The notes beneath the pieces are model-generated. The model did no database searches and was not told where the DNA came from. It saw only the letters and a list, made by a program, of their open reading frames with translations. Source: an uncultured Pseudomonadota bacterium (GTDB taxonomy: Bacteria; Pseudomonadota; Gammaproteobacteria; Burkholderiales; Rhodocyclaceae). Taken from it: a DNA stretch of 64,000 nucleotides. The stretch lies in NCBI GenBank assembly GCA_903951825.1, contig CAJBDJ010000074.1:21163-85162 (forward strand). Reading direction: 5' to 3'. Positions 48,136 through 56,728 of the stretch are shown here, in pieces. The position numbers were made by a program, and so were the translations under genes. Position 1 is the first letter of the stretch. Every line of letters starts with the position of its first letter.

Positions 48136-49071
48136 TCAAGCCTCATCGTCAAGCATCATGCGCTGCTGCCGGTCAATGAAATCCTGCATGCTGTCGATGC
48201 CGCGCAATTGCAAAATGGTGTTGCGTACTGCCGCTTCGAGCAAAACAGCAAGGTTACGACCTGCTGCCACGGGGATGACGATTTTGCGAATCGGGATACC
48301 AAGCACCTCCTGACGTTGTGCATCCAGCGGCAAGCGTGGTGCTTCAGCTCCAAGCATGGTTTTTTGCAGATGAACAATGATTTTCAGCTTCATCTTCCGC
48401 CGCGAGGCGGTTTCACCAAAAATTGTCCGAATATTCAACAAACCAAGGCCGCGAACCTCAAGGAAATCACGCAACATGCCGGGACAGGAGCCCTCGATTG
48501 TCGTTGGAGCAATGCGTGCCATTTCGACCACATCGTCTGCCACCAATCCGTGGCCACGAGAAATTAGTTCAAGCGCCAATTCAGATTTCCCGACTCCGGA
48601 ATCCCCGGTAATCAGAACTCCCATGCCCAGCACGTCCATGAAAACCCCGTGCAAACTGACGGTATCGGCAAGGCGTGCGGAAAGATAGATTCGCAGCTGG
48701 TCAATCACCGCCGAGCAGTGTTTGGGTGACTGGATTACCGGCGTGCCACTGGCGGCGCAGGCATCCAGTAAGTACGGCGCAGTCGGAATGCTGTCGGCGA
48801 CAATCAGCGCAGGTGGCTTTGCCGCCAGCAAATCGTTCAGTTGCTGCAAAAAGCGCCTCTGGCCGATCCGCTCGGCCCAATCGCGCTCAGCCTGCCCCAT
48901 GACTTGCAGGCGTTCCGGGTGAATGATGTTGATGTGACCGACGACATCAGCACCATAGTTGTTACTGACTTTCAGCTCGATCCGTGTGTCGTTGGCATCG
49001 CCAGTCAACCAGCTCAGCAGTAACTTTTCACGATTGTCCTCGAATAGTTGAGCCAAACTGATGTGGCGCAC
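48136..49071 (-). CDS. hprK: HPr kinase/phosphorylase
   Basis: A 311-residue HprK with Walker A GDSGVGKS (156-163), the catalytic-type His141 in HGVFMDVLGMG, the HPr-binding P-loop neighbourhood LVADDVVEMARI and the C-terminal capping motif. It phosphorylates and dephosphorylates HPr. In proteobacteria it belongs to the nitrogen-PTS regulatory set, here beside ptsN and rpoN. The start is GTG (49069-49071), 9 nt after the ptsN stop. Confidence 0.95.
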   Translation of the reverse strand: MRHISLAQLFEDNREKLLLSWLTGDANDTRIELKVSNNYGADVVGHINIIHPERLQVMGQAERDWAERIGQRRFLQQLNDLLAAKPPALIVADSIPTAPYLLDACAASGTPVIQSPKHCSAVIDQLRIYLSARLADTVSLHGVFMDVLGMGVLITGDSGVGKSELALELISRGHGLVADDVVEMARIAPTTIEGSCPGMLRDFLEVRGLGLLNIRTIFGETASRRKMKLKIIVHLQKTMLGAEAPRLPLDAQRQEVLGIPIRKIVIPVAAGRNLAVLLEAAVRNTILQLRGIDSMQDFIDRQQRMMLDDEA

Positions 49072-49080
49072 GGCGAAGAC

Positions 49081-49527
49081 TCAGGCTTGAAAGAGCGCGA
49101 CTACCGACGACGCATTGGGCGCCGCCTGTAAGGCATCGCGAAAAGAGCGCTCGGCGAATCGCTGAGCAAGCTCGGAAAGTATTTGCAGGTGCTCTTCTGT
49201 CGCCTGCTCAGGCACCAATAAAACAAACAGTAAACTCACCGGGCGGCCATCGGGAGAGTCGAAAGGAACCGGATTGGCGAGACGCAAAAAAGCGCCAGCG
49301 GCTTGCTTAAGCCCCTTGATGCGTCCGTGCGGAATGGCAATACCTTGGCCGATGCCGGTCGAACCCAGCTTTTCACGGGCAAAGAGGCTGTCAAATACGA
49401 CCGAACGTGCAAGGCCGAGATGCCCCTCGAACAACATACCGGCTTGTTCAAAAACACGTTTTTTACTACCTGCTTCAAGATCAAGCAAAACCTGGGAGGC
49501 CGGTAAAAGGTTAGTCAGGGGATTCAT
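49081..49527 (-). CDS. ptsN: PTS IIA-like nitrogen regulatory protein PtsN
   Basis: A 148-residue EIIA-Ntr. The phospho-acceptor His67 is in GIGQGIAIPHGRI, and SLLFVLLVPEQATEEHLQILSELAQ follows. It receives phosphate from NPr and regulates potassium and nitrogen metabolism. A terminator lies between hpf and this gene, so it may have its own promoter in the 52-nt gap. Confidence 0.95.
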   Translation of the reverse strand: MNPLTNLLPASQVLLDLEAGSKKRVFEQAGMLFEGHLGLARSVVFDSLFAREKLGSTGIGQGIAIPHGRIKGLKQAAGAFLRLANPVPFDSPDGRPVSLLFVLLVPEQATEEHLQILSELAQRFAERSFRDALQAAPNASSVVALFQA

Positions 49528-49538
49528 GGGATTTCTGC

Positions 49539-49574
49539 AAAAACGAGGGTCGCAAGCAGAAGCTGCGACCCTCG
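49539..49574 (-). terminator. Intrinsic terminator after hpf
   Basis: A perfect 11-bp stem (CGAGGGTCGCA at 49544-49554 and its complement at 49564-49574) is followed on the minus strand by a TTTTT tract at 49539-49543. It begins 4 nt after the hpf stop, so it should end most rpoN-hpf transcripts before ptsN. Confidence 0.85.
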
Positions 49575-49578
49575 AATA

Positions 49579-49902
49579 TTAGCCGACCATCTGGTGAGCG
49601 ACCTTCTCGCCACGATGATGATCTTGAACCTTTTGCTTATATTTCTGGACTTGACGATCCAGTTTGTCGAACAAGACATCAATGGCGGCGTAGAGATCCT
49701 CGGCGGACTCCTCCGCGTGCATGTCCTTACCGGGTACGTGCAAAGTGACTTCGGCTTTCTGTTTCAACTTCTCAACGGAAAGCACCACATTGATGCCTGT
49801 CACCTGGTCAAAGTGACGAATTACCGGATCCAGCTTGTTCTCGACATACTGACGCAGTGCTGGGGTAACTTCAATGTGATGGCCACTGATCTGCAGATTC
49901 AT
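49579..49902 (-). CDS. hpf: Ribosome hibernation-promoting factor HPF (short form)
   Basis: A 107-residue RaiA/HPF-family protein beginning [24 protein letters not shown], with the conserved [40 protein letters not shown]. It stabilises inactive 100S ribosomes in stationary phase. The short length corresponds to the E. coli HPF type. The ATG at 49900-49902 is chosen; the frame extends upstream into the gap to rpoN. Confidence 0.95.
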   Translation of the reverse strand: MNLQISGHHIEVTPALRQYVENKLDPVIRHFDQVTGINVVLSVEKLKQKAEVTLHVPGKDMHAEESAEDLYAAIDVLFDKLDRQVQKYKQKVQDHHRGEKVAHQMVG

Positions 49903-49915
49903 TTTTTCTCCTCTT

Positions 49916-51373
49916 CTACAAGGTCTTGCGTAAATTGACCGGCGGGATGTTGAGTAGTTCACGGTACTTTGCTACCGTGCGCCTTGCAACAACGATTCCC
50001 TGCTGGCCTAGTATTTCGGATATTTGACTATCCGACAAGGGCTTTTTGCCATCTTCGTTACCAATCAATTGTTTGATCAGCGCACGTATGGCCGTGGCAG
50101 AACATGCCCCACCCGTATCGGTGGCAACATGGCTACCAAAAAAGTATTTCAATTCAAAGATGCCACGTGGCGTCGCCATGTATTTCTGGCTGGTAACACG
50201 TGAAACGGTGGACTCGTGCAAGCCCAGAATATCGGCAATCTCACGCAATACCAATGGCCGCATCGCTACTTCACCATGCTCGAAAAACTGGCGCTGGCGT
50301 TCAACAATGGCCTGAGTTACCCGATGGATCGTTTCAAATCGCTGCTGAACATTCTTGATCAACCAGCGCGCTTCCTGCAGCTGGCCGGTCAAATTGCCGT
50401 TGCCACGACGCTGGCGCGAGAGTATTTCAGCGTAAAGCCGGTTAATGCGCAGACGCGGATAAGCATCAGGGTTGATGTAGGCAGTCCACTTTCCTTTGAG
50501 CTTTCTGACCATCACGTCAGGAATGATGTAGCGCGCCTCGGCTTGGGCAAAACGAGCACCAGGTCGCGGATCAAGAGCTGTGATCACGAGGTGTGCCGCC
50601 TTGAGTGCCTCGTCGTCGGCGCCGGTGTGCCGACGTAATCTGACAAAATCACGGGTGGCAAGCAAATCAAGATGTTTCTCGACAATCAACAATGCCAAAT
50701 CACGCAGAACATTCGCTGGCTGCGCCTTGAGCTGCAGTGCGAGACACTCCTGAGGACTGCGTGCACCGATGCCAAGCGGATCAAAATTCTGAATCAAACG
50801 AAGTGCGATATCGAGTTCTTCGATCTCTATATCGTATTCGGGTGGCAAGGTTTCCCATAATTCGAGAAGCGGTGTCGACAGATAGCCATCGTCATCCAGC
50901 GCATCAATCAGAAAACGCACCAATGCCCGGTCACGTTCCGAGAGTTGGGTCATCCCCAATTGCCAGCCCAGGTGATCGCGCAGGCTGATATTGGCAGAGA
51001 AAATATCCTGCGGATCGCTATCGTCGTCTTCGTCACGCCCGGCACCGGTGAATGTGCCAGCGTCAGACGACCAGCGATCGTCATCAATATCGCCCGGCGA
51101 AGTGGGGACTTCCTGCTCGCGCTCAGTCTTCACGTCCTTGATTTGGGCTGACTCACTGCGAGTTTTCTGATTGACCGGGGAATCAAATTGCTGCGCCCCT
51201 GAAAACCCATCGATGCTATCGTCGTCGCGCTCGAGCATTGGGTTCTCAAGCAGGTAACGCTCGAGTTCCTGCTGCATTTCCAGCGTCGATAGCTGCAATA
51301 GCTTGATCGACTGCTGCAGCTGAGGCGTCAGCGCCAGATGCTGGGAAAGTCGTAGCTGTAAGGTGGGTTTCAT
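49916..51373 (-). CDS. rpoN: RNA polymerase sigma-54 factor RpoN
   Basis: A 485-residue sigma-54. Region I reads [43 protein letters not shown]. Region II is acidic and variable, and the core-binding domain follows. The RpoN box near the end reads [17 protein letters not shown] ([10 protein letters not shown]). It directs enhancer-dependent transcription. The ATG at 51371-51373 is preceded in frame by a TTG, and lptB ends 24 nt before it. Confidence 0.97.
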   Translation of the reverse strand: MKPTLQLRLSQHLALTPQLQQSIKLLQLSTLEMQQELERYLLENPMLERDDDSIDGFSGAQQFDSPVNQKTRSESAQIKDVKTEREQEVPTSPGDIDDDRWSSDAGTFTGAGRDEDDDSDPQDIFSANISLRDHLGWQLGMTQLSERDRALVRFLIDALDDDGYLSTPLLELWETLPPEYDIEIEELDIALRLIQNFDPLGIGARSPQECLALQLKAQPANVLRDLALLIVEKHLDLLATRDFVRLRRHTGADDEALKAAHLVITALDPRPGARFAQAEARYIIPDVMVRKLKGKWTAYINPDAYPRLRINRLYAEILSRQRRGNGNLTGQLQEARWLIKNVQQRFETIHRVTQAIVERQRQFFEHGEVAMRPLVLREIADILGLHESTVSRVTSQKYMATPRGIFELKYFFGSHVATDTGGACSATAIRALIKQLIGNEDGKKPLSDSQISEILGQQGIVVARRTVAKYRELLNIPPVNLRKTL

Positions 51374-51397
51374 CAACGAGATGAGGCGGCCTGATAG

Positions 51398-52132
51398 TCA
51401 GAGCTTGAAATGCTCGCCAAGATAAACCTTGCGTACACTGGGGTTATCGACGATCTCGTCCGGGAGGCCGGCCGCCAAAACATTTCCGGCATTAATGATG
51501 TAAGCGTGGTCACAAATGCCCAGTGTTTCGCGCACGTTGTGATCAGTAATCAGAACGCCAATGCCGCGCTCCTTGAGGAAACGGATAATTTTTTGAATTT
51601 CGAGGACGGCAATCGGGTCGACCCCGGCGAACGGTTCGTCAAGCAGAATAAATCGTGGATTGGTCGCCAGTGCGCGGGCAATCTCGACGCGCCGCCTTTC
51701 CCCGCCCGAGAGTGCCGACGCATTCACGTGACGCACATGGTCAACATGTAGCTCAGCGAGCAATCCCTCAAGCCTGTCGTTGAGCTCCGCCTCGGGTAGC
51801 CCAAGCAACTCAAGCACGGCACGAATATTTTCTTCAACGTTAAGCTTGCGGAATACCGATGCCTCCTGGGGCAGATAGGACAAACCCTGGCGCGCCCGGG
51901 CGTGCATCGGCATATGGCTGATTTTTGTCTCATCAATATAGACATCCCCACCATCCGCGGCTACCAAGCCGACGATCATGTAGAAACAGGTGGTTTTACC
52001 TGCACCGTTGGGGCCCAGCAATCCGACCACTTCACCGGATTTGACCTCGAACGAAACATCTTCGACAACCGTTCGCGTCTTGTAGCGTTTTTTCAGGTTG
52101 TGGGCAGAGAGTACCGAGACGGCTGTTGTCAT
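51398..52132 (-). CDS. lptB: LPS export ABC transporter ATP-binding protein LptB
   Basis: A 244-residue ATPase with Walker A GPNGAGKT (40-47), [15 protein letters not shown], the signature [15 protein letters not shown] and Walker [14 protein letters not shown]. The C-terminal [12 protein letters not shown] is typical of LptB. It powers LPS extraction by LptFGC. In many proteobacteria lptC and lptA lie just upstream. Here recX and recA are there instead, and the start overlaps the recX stop by 4 nt. Confidence 0.95.
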   Translation of the reverse strand: MTTAVSVLSAHNLKKRYKTRTVVEDVSFEVKSGEVVGLLGPNGAGKTTCFYMIVGLVAADGGDVYIDETKISHMPMHARARQGLSYLPQEASVFRKLNVEENIRAVLELLGLPEAELNDRLEGLLAELHVDHVRHVNASALSGGERRRVEIARALATNPRFILLDEPFAGVDPIAVLEIQKIIRFLKERGIGVLITDHNVRETLGICDHAYIINAGNVLAAGLPDEIVDNPSVRKVYLGEHFKL

Positions 52133-52572
52133 GCATCTGCTCCCGCTGTACCGTGCCGCATAATGAGCTTGATTGTCTCATTGGAAAAACCTCGGTATTG
52201 CAAAAAGCGAATCTGCTTGCCCCGTTCAGCGGCCGTTATCGGCAAACTGCCAAATTTTTTGGCCCAAACGGCATGGCCGCGTTCGACTTCATCGCCGCCA
52301 GCAGGCAAGGCGGTGGCGATATCTGCATCGCCCACCCCATGCTGCCGCAGATCCTGTTTCAGCCGTGCATCGCCGTACCGTCGCGCCTTAGCCAAGACAC
52401 GCTGTACGGCAAGGCGTTGATCAGACAGTAAGTGCTGACTCTGCAGGGTATCCAGAACAGTATCCAACTCATCTTCTGTTTGAGCGAACCGGGCAAGTTT
52501 TTCCTTCAGTTCAGCCCGGCTATGATCACGCCGGGTAAGCAATCTGAGGGCTTGAACTCGCAGATCAGGCAT
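52129..52572 (-). CDS. recX: Regulatory protein RecX
   Basis: A 147-residue RecX with repeated three-helix units: [64 protein letters not shown] and [20 protein letters not shown]. It modulates RecA filaments. The ATG at 52570-52572 overlaps the recA stop by 8 nt, so it is translationally coupled. The longer open frame upstream lies inside recA and is ignored. Confidence 0.93.
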   Translation of the reverse strand: MPDLRVQALRLLTRRDHSRAELKEKLARFAQTEDELDTVLDTLQSQHLLSDQRLAVQRVLAKARRYGDARLKQDLRQHGVGDADIATALPAGGDEVERGHAVWAKKFGSLPITAAERGKQIRFLQYRGFSNETIKLIMRHGTAGADA

Positions 52573-53593
52573 CGGCGGCAGCCGCTTTGGTCGGCTTGAT
52601 AACCGAGGTGCTGGCTGCCTCGCGGATACGCGCTTCAATTTCCTGAGAAATCTCTGGATGCGCCTTGAGAAATTCGCGGGAATTATCCTTGCCCTGACCA
52701 ATTTTCTCGCCCTTGTAGGAATACCAGGCACCTGATTTGTCGACCAGTTTGTGAGCCACGCCAAGTTCGACGATTTCACCCTGACGAGAAATGCCTTCGC
52801 CGTACAAAATGTCGAAAATAGCCTCGCGAAATGGCGGAGAAACTTTGTTCTTGACCACTTTTACCCGCGTTTCGCTGCCAACAACTTCGTCGCCTTTCTT
52901 GATTGATCCAATACGACGAATATCAAGACGAACCGAGGCGTAAAACTTGAGTGCATTGCCGCCGGTAGTCGTTTCTGGCGAACCGAACATGACACCGATT
53001 TTCATCCGGATCTGGTTGATGAAAACCACCAGCGTATTGGTTTTCTTGATGTTGGCAGTTAGTTTGCGCAGTGCCTGGCTCATCAGACGGGCATGAAGGC
53101 CGACCATCTGGTCGCCCATTTCTCCCTCTATTTCGGCGCGTGGCGTGAGGGCGGCCACCGAGTCGATGACAATGATATCAACCGAACCGGAGCGCACCAG
53201 CATGTCGGAAATTTCCAGTGCCTGTTCGCCAGTATCCGGCTGGGAAATCAGCAGGTCATTAACATTGACTCCCAATTTTTGCGCGTATTGCGGGTCAAGC
53301 GCGTGCTCGGCATCGATAAAGGCGGCAACACCACCCAGCTTTTGCATTTCAGCAATCACTTGCAAACAAAGGGTCGTCTTGCCGGAAGATTCTGGGCCGT
53401 AGATTTCGACGACACGTCCACGCGGCAAACCACCGATTCCCAAGGCGATATCTAAGCCGAGTGAGCCGGTCGAAACGACCTGAATTCCCTCGTCAATTTC
53501 CGCATCACCCATCTTCATGATGGAGCCTTTGCCGAATTGCTTTTCAATTTGCTGCAGTGCCGCGCTGAGTGCTTTTGCCTTGTTTTCGTCCAT
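52565..53593 (-). CDS. recA: Recombinase RecA
   Basis: A 342-residue RecA with Walker [10 protein letters not shown] (66-74), [22 protein letters not shown] (Walker B and L1), and the L2 loop [33 protein letters not shown]. It catalyses strand exchange and LexA self-cleavage. A good Shine-Dalgarno (GAGGTGAT) precedes the ATG at 53591-53593. The upstream region has a LexA box overlapping a sigma-70-like promoter. Confidence 0.99.
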   Translation of the reverse strand: MDENKAKALSAALQQIEKQFGKGSIMKMGDAEIDEGIQVVSTGSLGLDIALGIGGLPRGRVVEIYGPESSGKTTLCLQVIAEMQKLGGVAAFIDAEHALDPQYAQKLGVNVNDLLISQPDTGEQALEISDMLVRSGSVDIIVIDSVAALTPRAEIEGEMGDQMVGLHARLMSQALRKLTANIKKTNTLVVFINQIRMKIGVMFGSPETTTGGNALKFYASVRLDIRRIGSIKKGDEVVGSETRVKVVKNKVSPPFREAIFDILYGEGISRQGEIVELGVAHKLVDKSGAWYSYKGEKIGQGKDNSREFLKAHPEISQEIEARIREAASTSVIKPTKAAAADA

Positions 53594-53693
53594 GGATCAC
53601 CTCGAAAATTTGCTGGAATTATGGCACAGGGGCCAACGATGGAACAGAAATTGCTGCCGACGCTTGTCCGTCACACGACAATTTACGCCAAAA

Positions 53694-53713
53694 TACTGTT
53701 CATAAAAACAGTA
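53694..53713. promoter_or_regulatory. LexA (SOS) box upstream of recA
   Basis: TACTGTTCATAAAAACAGTA is a perfect TACTGT-N8-ACAGTA inverted repeat matching the gamma/betaproteobacterial LexA consensus CTGT-N8-ACAG. It lies about 100 bp upstream of the recA start and overlaps the putative -10 element, so LexA binding would block transcription. Confidence 0.92.
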
Positions 53714-53737
53714 TATCGTTTTCGCTTGAGCACACAA
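53710..53737 (-). promoter_or_regulatory. Probable sigma-70 promoter of recA
   Basis: On the minus strand TTGTGT (53732-53737) and TATACT (53710-53715) are separated by 16 nt. The -10 matches the consensus at five of six positions and the -35 at three. The -10 overlaps the LexA box, as expected for an SOS-repressed promoter. Confidence 0.6.
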
Positions 53738-54064
53738 GGAATTATCAATCCATGCGTTTAGCGGAAACCCGGCAAGAACCAGAATCAATCAGCGGTTGAC
53801 CACAACAATCCAACGGAATACCTTGCGGTTTCAAGCAAACCAGAATGGCAAAAGTGCGCTGACTGAAATTTTGCCGTGTATTACAGATACCTTCGTTGGC
53901 AAAGCGAAGTACACCGAAGCAAGCTTTTTTGGTTTATTCTCTCATCCTATAAAAATGCAGGAAAAACATAAGCTTCGCGCAACTACTTTTCGTGTTTAAT
54001 GAGGTTTTTCTGGTTATGACTCAGAATATTTCGTGGCAATAACGTGCTTGCTCATAATTTTTCC

Positions 54065-56071
54065 ATGGTCTTTGGTCGAAAAAGCTTCGGTGTCTTTAGC
54101 GCTGGGTACCTCCTCTTTGCTACGCTGCCGGTCTTTGCTCAATCAAACCTTCCTGAAGTACGTGTCGATCGCAAGCTACCGCAAGCAACTACGACCGGGG
54201 TCATTTCGCCAGGGGTGGTAACTGCAAAACCCAAGCAATTGTTGCCCGGCAGTCTTTTTGATGGTCGCTCCGGAGCCTCTGCCCAGTTAGACGTTTCTCG
54301 AAACATTCCGGCATTCAACGGCACCTCCGGGCTCGCCGTCACTCCCTTGGATCTCACTTTACCCCCCTTGGGCGGGATGCAAATTCCGGGTGAATCACCC
54401 CAATTGCAGCGCATCACCCTGCAAAAAGCGGCACGTATTGAACGTTTGCGGCAAATTCTCGGAGCTGACGCACTGCTCTTGCCACCTCCACCCAAAAAAG
54501 GACCTGTATTTTCTGCCAAATTGGTTGAAAAACTGGGCATTGAGGATGCGGCCGCTGCTTCAATATCGCAGAACTTCCAGCTCGCAGCTGCCGAGTCTCG
54601 CCAAGCCCAGGCGGAAGCCATGACCGGTGTGGCGCGTGGAGCTTTGCTCCCGCAAGTTAAATTTTCCATGAAGCAGGGGCGTGAGACAACGACGCCGGCT
54701 GGAGATACGTACAAGTATTGCAAGACCGAAGCGGGTTGCCGGCCGTCGGGAACCGATGCGAACGGCAACCCGCTGCCGGTCAAATACGGGTTTGGCAAGC
54801 CAGTGCCGGCCTCAAGTATTCTTAATGGAGGAATCGCTTCCGATCAGCTTTCCGATGAATCCTTCGCATACAACGATGTGACCATGGATCGCGAGGAACG
54901 CATGCTGACAGCGACGCAGAGCCTGTTCGACTACGGCGCCTGGTCGGAAGTGGCACGCCTCAACCGGATGCGTGACGCTGCCGAGTACGGGGCGAAGGGC
55001 GCACGCTTGAAAAGCGTTCTCGACGCATCCGGTTCATTCTTGCGCTTGTTTCAAAATAGTCTTGCCTTGCGCTTTGCCGAAGATTATGAAGGCGCCCTGA
55101 TGACGCTTTACAGTCGCATCGAAGATCGCGTCGCAGCAGGTGCCAGCAGCCAAGCCGACCAGGAGCGGGTCAAGGGACGGCGGGTCAATGCTAGGTCAAC
55201 CGTTCTCGATGCGAAAAATGCTCTTGAAGTCGAATTGACCGGATTTCAGAAAATTACCGGCTTCAGGCCTCAACGGCTGATGCTACCGCCTGACTGGATA
55301 CTGCCTGTACCTGAAGATATCGATCTGGCTGTCGAAGCCGCCTCGCAAAGCAATCCCGCCCTGATGGCCGATCTGAAGCAGGCTGAGGCGACGCTGGCTG
55401 AATTGAAGAAAGCCAAAGGTGCTTTCTTGCCGCAGGTTGCGCTTGAGTTTTCCGACTCGATCACCAAGGGCACCGGTGGAACGAGAGTACCCATCGTCAC
55501 ATCCGACGGGCCGAACTGGGTTCTCGATGCCGATGGAAAGCCGACCGCTGAATACAACTCGGGGAGCTCTAAAGGAGAAAAGCCCAACTACGAAAAGAGA
55601 ATTGTCAGTTTGATGCTGACCATGAACTGGAGTCTGTTTTCCGGCGGTGCCGATTTTTACCAGCACCGCGCTATTGCAGAAAAATACAATGAGGCGATGT
55701 TCCGCTTGCTGGATACGCGCCGCGAACTGGAGGAGAAGCTGCGAGCCAGTTTTGAATCGCTCGCAACGACGGCATTGCGTACGCAGGAAATTGCCAAGGA
55801 AATGGAAGCCAATCAACAGGTGGTTGAAAGCTTTACGGAACAAATGTTTGTTGCCAACCGCTCACTGCTTGACGTACTCGATGCTCACCAGAAGCTGTAC
55901 CAATCGCGTCTTGATTATCTTCGCCTTTTGATTGCCGAGGCTAACCTTGCCTACGACGTGCTATACAACATCGGCACCCTGACCGATGCATTGCGAGTTC
56001 CAGCCAACGCACAATCCCCGCGCGGCAGGATGGGGTCGCTGGTTGGCCAAGATGTCTGGGGGAAAAAGTAG
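54065..56071 (+). CDS. TolC-family outer-membrane efflux/secretion channel, unusually long
   Basis: A 668-residue protein with a signal peptide (GRKSFGVFSAGYLLFATLPVFAQ). It has two outer-membrane-factor repeats with long helices (for example SALAEAT-like helices around SQNFQLAAAESRQAQAEAMTGVARGALLPQVKFSM and later KKAKGAFLPQVALEFSDSI) and a C-terminal SLLDVLDAHQKLYQSRLDYLRLLIAEANLAYDVLYNIGTLTDALRV, a strong TolC-type ending. It is longer than usual TolC (about 450-490) because of an N-terminal Pro-rich region of ~130 residues and an insertion with a Cys pair (YCKTEAGC). A GTG start 21 nt upstream is possible. It is the first gene of the four-gene operon. Confidence 0.85.
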   Translation: MVFGRKSFGVFSAGYLLFATLPVFAQSNLPEVRVDRKLPQATTTGVISPGVVTAKPKQLLPGSLFDGRSGASAQLDVSRNIPAFNGTSGLAVTPLDLTLPPLGGMQIPGESPQLQRITLQKAARIERLRQILGADALLLPPPPKKGPVFSAKLVEKLGIEDAAAASISQNFQLAAAESRQAQAEAMTGVARGALLPQVKFSMKQGRETTTPAGDTYKYCKTEAGCRPSGTDANGNPLPVKYGFGKPVPASSILNGGIASDQLSDESFAYNDVTMDREERMLTATQSLFDYGAWSEVARLNRMRDAAEYGAKGARLKSVLDASGSFLRLFQNSLALRFAEDYEGALMTLYSRIEDRVAAGASSQADQERVKGRRVNARSTVLDAKNALEVELTGFQKITGFRPQRLMLPPDWILPVPEDIDLAVEAASQSNPALMADLKQAEATLAELKKAKGAFLPQVALEFSDSITKGTGGTRVPIVTSDGPNWVLDADGKPTAEYNSGSSKGEKPNYEKRIVSLMLTMNWSLFSGGADFYQHRAIAEKYNEAMFRLLDTRRELEEKLRASFESLATTALRTQEIAKEMEANQQVVESFTEQMFVANRSLLDVLDAHQKLYQSRLDYLRLLIAEANLAYDVLYNIGTLTDALRVPANAQSPRGRMGSLVGQDVWGKK

Positions 56072-56725
56072 ATGGCAGGGGCAAGCAGCGACGGCGAAAT
56101 GAATTATTGGCCAGGTTTTGTGGATGCTTTGGCCAACCTTGTTCTAGCGCTGGTTTTTGTGGTTGTGATTTTCACGCTGGCCTTGGCAGTGATTGCCAGC
56201 CAGGTCACCAAACGTGCCGCGTCGGCGGCGACTGAGGCGGCAAAAAGTGCGGCCGCAGCTCAATTGGAGGCCGACAAGGGACAAGCTGCGGAATTGCTCA
56301 AGGAGATTGATGCGTTAAAAAGCACTCTGATCGAGAAGGACAAACTACTCAACCTTCAAGCCTCATCATCAGTACGTGAAGCGCCAGCACCCGAGAGTAA
56401 AAGCGTTGCTGCCAGCAGTGCCGACTTGACGATTAACTTTGAACCGGGTGCTTATCAAATCGCTGGTGATGCCCTGGCCGGGCTTGACACCCTCATGAAG
56501 GCCAAGGGCAGCAATCCTGGGAGCAAAACGTTCGAGATCGTCGCCTACCCCGGCGCCGGCGGTTTTAGTGCAGAAAAACGCAGTGCTTATTACCGGCTGG
56601 TCAATATGCGGAATTTACTGATTGAGCGCGGCGTGCCAGCGGCCAACATAAAAACGCGAACCGCAATTGACAATGTACTGCCTACTCTCCAAGGTCAGGT
56701 TCGACTGAATGTTAAGGGCAAGTAG
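56072..56725 (+). CDS. MotB/ZorB-like single-span protein with OmpA-like C-terminal domain
   Basis: A 217-residue protein. After a short cytoplasmic N-terminus one transmembrane helix (~16-43) contains YWPGFVDALANLVLALVFVVVIF; the Asp at residue 18 is in the position of the proton-binding Asp of MotB, TolR and ZorB. Next comes an Ala/Lys-rich coiled segment, then an OmpA-like fold (LTINFEPGAYQIAGDALAGLDTL, and FSAEKRSAYYRLVNMRNLLIERGVPAANI). It starts directly after the TolC stop codon and ends 3 nt before the HlyD gene. Ion-channel partner function is inferred. Confidence 0.72.
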   Translation: MAGASSDGEMNYWPGFVDALANLVLALVFVVVIFTLALAVIASQVTKRAASAATEAAKSAAAAQLEADKGQAAELLKEIDALKSTLIEKDKLLNLQASSSVREAPAPESKSVAASSADLTINFEPGAYQIAGDALAGLDTLMKAKGSNPGSKTFEIVAYPGAGGFSAEKRSAYYRLVNMRNLLIERGVPAANIKTRTAIDNVLPTLQGQVRLNVKGK

Positions 56726-56728
56726 CGA

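Larger units (their letters stand above)
53594..54064. other. Regulatory intergenic region between recA and the secretion operon
   Basis: 471 bp between divergent recA and the TolC-like gene. The left third holds the recA promoter and LexA box. The rest is AT-rich and contains only unrelated short frames. For the rightward operon, a TATAAA at 53948-53953 with a weak T-rich -35 17 nt upstream is a possible promoter at low confidence. No strong terminator is seen. Confidence 0.6.

Noticed and set aside
53796..53999. 67-codon frame upstream of the TolC-like gene
   Set aside because: AT-rich composition, no similarity, no ribosome-binding site, and it lies in a regulatory gap.
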